53,215 bases of DNA, from assembly GCA_019116285.1 (NCBI GenBank), contig DXBX01000019.1, forward strand, positions 1 through 53,215. Direction: 5' to 3'. The DNA is from Candidatus Bacteroides merdigallinarum (GTDB lineage Bacteria; Bacteroidota; Bacteroidia; Bacteroidales; Bacteroidaceae). A program made the position numbers and the translations under genes. Positions 51,663-53,215 of the stretch are shown one piece after another. The notes beneath the pieces are model-generated. The model did no database searches, was not told the DNA's origin, and saw only the letters and a list, made by a program, of their open reading frames with translations. The stretch's first letter is position 1, and every line of letters begins with the position of its first letter.

Positions 51663-53215
51663 ATGGTAAGAAAGTTCGATTTCCTCGTCATCGGCTCGGG
51701 TATCGCCGGGATGAGTTTCGCGCTGAAAGTGGCGCATAAGGGTTCAGTGGCCCTCATCTGCAAGGCCGGCATGGAAGAGGCCAACACGTATTTCGCCCAG
51801 GGAGGCATCGCCTCGGTGACCAACCTAGCAGTGGACAACTTCGAGAAGCACATCGAGGACACCATGATAGCGGGCGACTGGATCAGCGACCGCGCCGCCG
51901 TGGAGAAGGTGGTGCGTAACGCTCCCGCGCAAATCCAGGAACTCATCAAGTGGGGCGTACACTTCGACAAGAAGGAAGACGGCAGCTTCGACCTGCACCG
52001 CGAAGGCGGACACTCGGAGTTCCGCATCCTGCACCACCAGGACAACACGGGAGCGGAAATCCAGACCAGCCTTATCGAGGCCGTCAAGCAGCACCCCAAC
52101 ATCACCATCTTCACCAACCACTATGCCGTGGAGATTATCACGCAACACCACCTGGGCATCATCGTGACGCGCCACACGCCGGGCATCAAGTGCTATGGCG
52201 CCTATGTGCTGAACGAAGAAACGGGCGAGGTGGACACCTTCCTCTCCAAGGTGACCATCATGGCCACGGGCGGCTGCGAGGCCGTCTACCGCCACACGAC
52301 CAACCCGCTGGTGGCCACGGGCGACGGCATCGCCATGGTCTACCGTGCCAAGGGACTGGTGAAAGACATGGAGTTCATCCAGTTCCACCCCACGGCCTTG
52401 TATCATCCGGGCGACCGTCCCTCATTCCTCATCACCGAGGCCATGCGCGGCTATGGCGGCGTGCTCCGCACACTGGACGGCAAGGAGTTCATGCAGAAGT
52501 ATGACCCGCGCCTCTCCCTGGCTCCGCGCGACATCGTGGCCCGCGCCATCGACAACGAGATGAAGCAGCGCGGCGAGGACCACGTCTACCTGGACGTGAC
52601 GCACAAGGACCCCGAGGAAACGAAACGACACTTCCCCAATATCTACAAGAAATGCCTCAGCATCGGCATTGACATCACCAAGGACTATATCCCCGTGGCT
52701 CCCGCGGCACACTACCTCTGCGGCGGCATCAAGGTGGACCTGGACGGACAGAGCAGCATCCGCCGGCTCTATGCCATCGGCGAATGTTCGTGCACGGGCC
52801 TGCACGGCGGCAACCGTCTGGCGTCGAACTCGCTCATCGAGGCGGTGGTCTATGCCGACGCAGCAGCCCAGCACGCCCTGAGCGTACTGGACCGCTATGA
52901 GTTCAACACCGACATCCCCGAGTGGAACGACGAGGGCACCATCAGCAACGAGGAGCGCATCCTCATCACGCAGAGCATGAAGGAGGTGAACCAAATCATG
53001 GAGGCCTACGTGGGCATCGTGCGCAGCAACGTCCGCCTGACCCGTGCCTGGAACCGTCTGGACATTCTCTATGAAGAGACAGAACGCCTCTTCAAACGCT
53101 GCAAGGCCACCCGAGAGCTGTGCGAACTGCGCAACATGATCAATGTGGGCTACCTCATCACCAAGCAGGCCATGGAGCGCAAGGAAAGCCGCGGCCTGCA
53201 CTACACGATAGACTA
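51663..53215 (+). CDS. nadB: L-aspartate oxidase (3' end beyond window)
   Basis: Flavoenzyme that turns aspartate into iminoaspartate, the first step of NAD synthesis. The frame is open to the right edge of the window (517 complete codons and no stop). It starts with the FAD motif FDFLVIGSGIAGMSFAL. TYFAQGGIASV, DMEFIQFHPTAL, ITEAMRGYGGVLR and APAAHYLCGGIKVDLDG follow, then GECSCTGLHGGNRLASNSL, all characteristic of NadB. Only a few residues are likely missing, as family members are about 520-540 aa. Confidence 0.95.
   Translation, partial: MVRKFDFLVIGSGIAGMSFALKVAHKGSVALICKAGMEEANTYFAQGGIASVTNLAVDNFEKHIEDTMIAGDWISDRAAVEKVVRNAPAQIQELIKWGVHFDKKEDGSFDLHREGGHSEFRILHHQDNTGAEIQTSLIEAVKQHPNITIFTNHYAVEIITQHHLGIIVTRHTPGIKCYGAYVLNEETGEVDTFLSKVTIMATGGCEAVYRHTTNPLVATGDGIAMVYRAKGLVKDMEFIQFHPTALYHPGDRPSFLITEAMRGYGGVLRTLDGKEFMQKYDPRLSLAPRDIVARAIDNEMKQRGEDHVYLDVTHKDPEETKRHFPNIYKKCLSIGIDITKDYIPVAPAAHYLCGGIKVDLDGQSSIRRLYAIGECSCTGLHGGNRLASNSLIEAVVYADAAAQHALSVLDRYEFNTDIPEWNDEGTISNEERILITQSMKEVNQIMEAYVGIVRSNVRLTRAWNRLDILYEETERLFKRCKATRELCELRNMINVGYLITKQAMERKESRGLHYTID

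Overview
The window is a chromosomal segment of a gut Bacteroides-type bacterium (Bacteroidota). The evidence is many copies of the Bacteroides -7 promoter box TAnnTTTG just upstream of genes, scarce Shine-Dalgarno sequences, SusX-era carbohydrate enzymes with lipoprotein or Sec signals (GH9, GH84, sialate O-acetylesterase, CE1-like esterase), a GT117/DUF2723 membrane protein, and SufBCDS iron-sulfur assembly. Species cannot be fixed from reading alone. No rRNA, tRNA, CRISPR array or prophage was seen.

Layout. 455-2608 is RNase R on the plus strand. It converges on a long minus-strand block (11708 down to 2626): serine acetyltransferase, a THUMP-type rRNA methyltransferase, a DPP IV-like peptidase, purD, a polytopic membrane protein, a YqaA-ZnuA fusion and a ZnuC-like ATPase. 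11782-12933 is a divergent flavin-barrel protein and Crp-type regulator. An acyltransferase follows, then two minus-strand carbohydrate enzymes (GH9 and a sialate O-acetylesterase). 17921-21957 is DUF2723 plus a polysaccharide deacetylase. Exonuclease III and an esterase lie on the minus strand. 24262-28990 is the rimP-nusA-infB operon behind a short terminator-like leader. 30230-40254 carries an S9 peptidase, cvpA and a broken-up suf cluster. In that cluster sufB and sufC are separated by a toxin-antitoxin pair, sufC and sufD by a GxxExxY nuclease gene flanked by 32-bp inverted repeats, and sufD and sufS by a cupin/HxlR pair. The remainder holds small membrane or unknown proteins, an acetyl-CoA hydrolase/transferase, GH84 O-GlcNAcase, PBP4-type dacB, dinD, a TlpA-like lipoprotein, dihydrolipoamide dehydrogenase, a PH-domain protein, and nadB running off the right edge.

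The most unusual content is between genes. (1) A hairpin element occurs twice, at 262-355 and 17725-17807. Its 26-nt loop is identical in both copies, in opposite orientation, while the stems differ with a compensated base pair. (2) Several unrelated intergenic arrays share a 20-23 bp period (6880-7115, 24044-24109, 38841-38976, 49647-49751). (3) A 464-bp element carries a PD-(D/E)XK-like gene inside 32-bp terminal inverted repeats with a possible 6-bp target duplication. (4) Two loci share a 14-mer in front of a very short transcript that ends in a terminator-like hairpin.

All calls come from reading the sequence and recalled family knowledge; no database search was run. Residue positions are approximate unless a motif is quoted.
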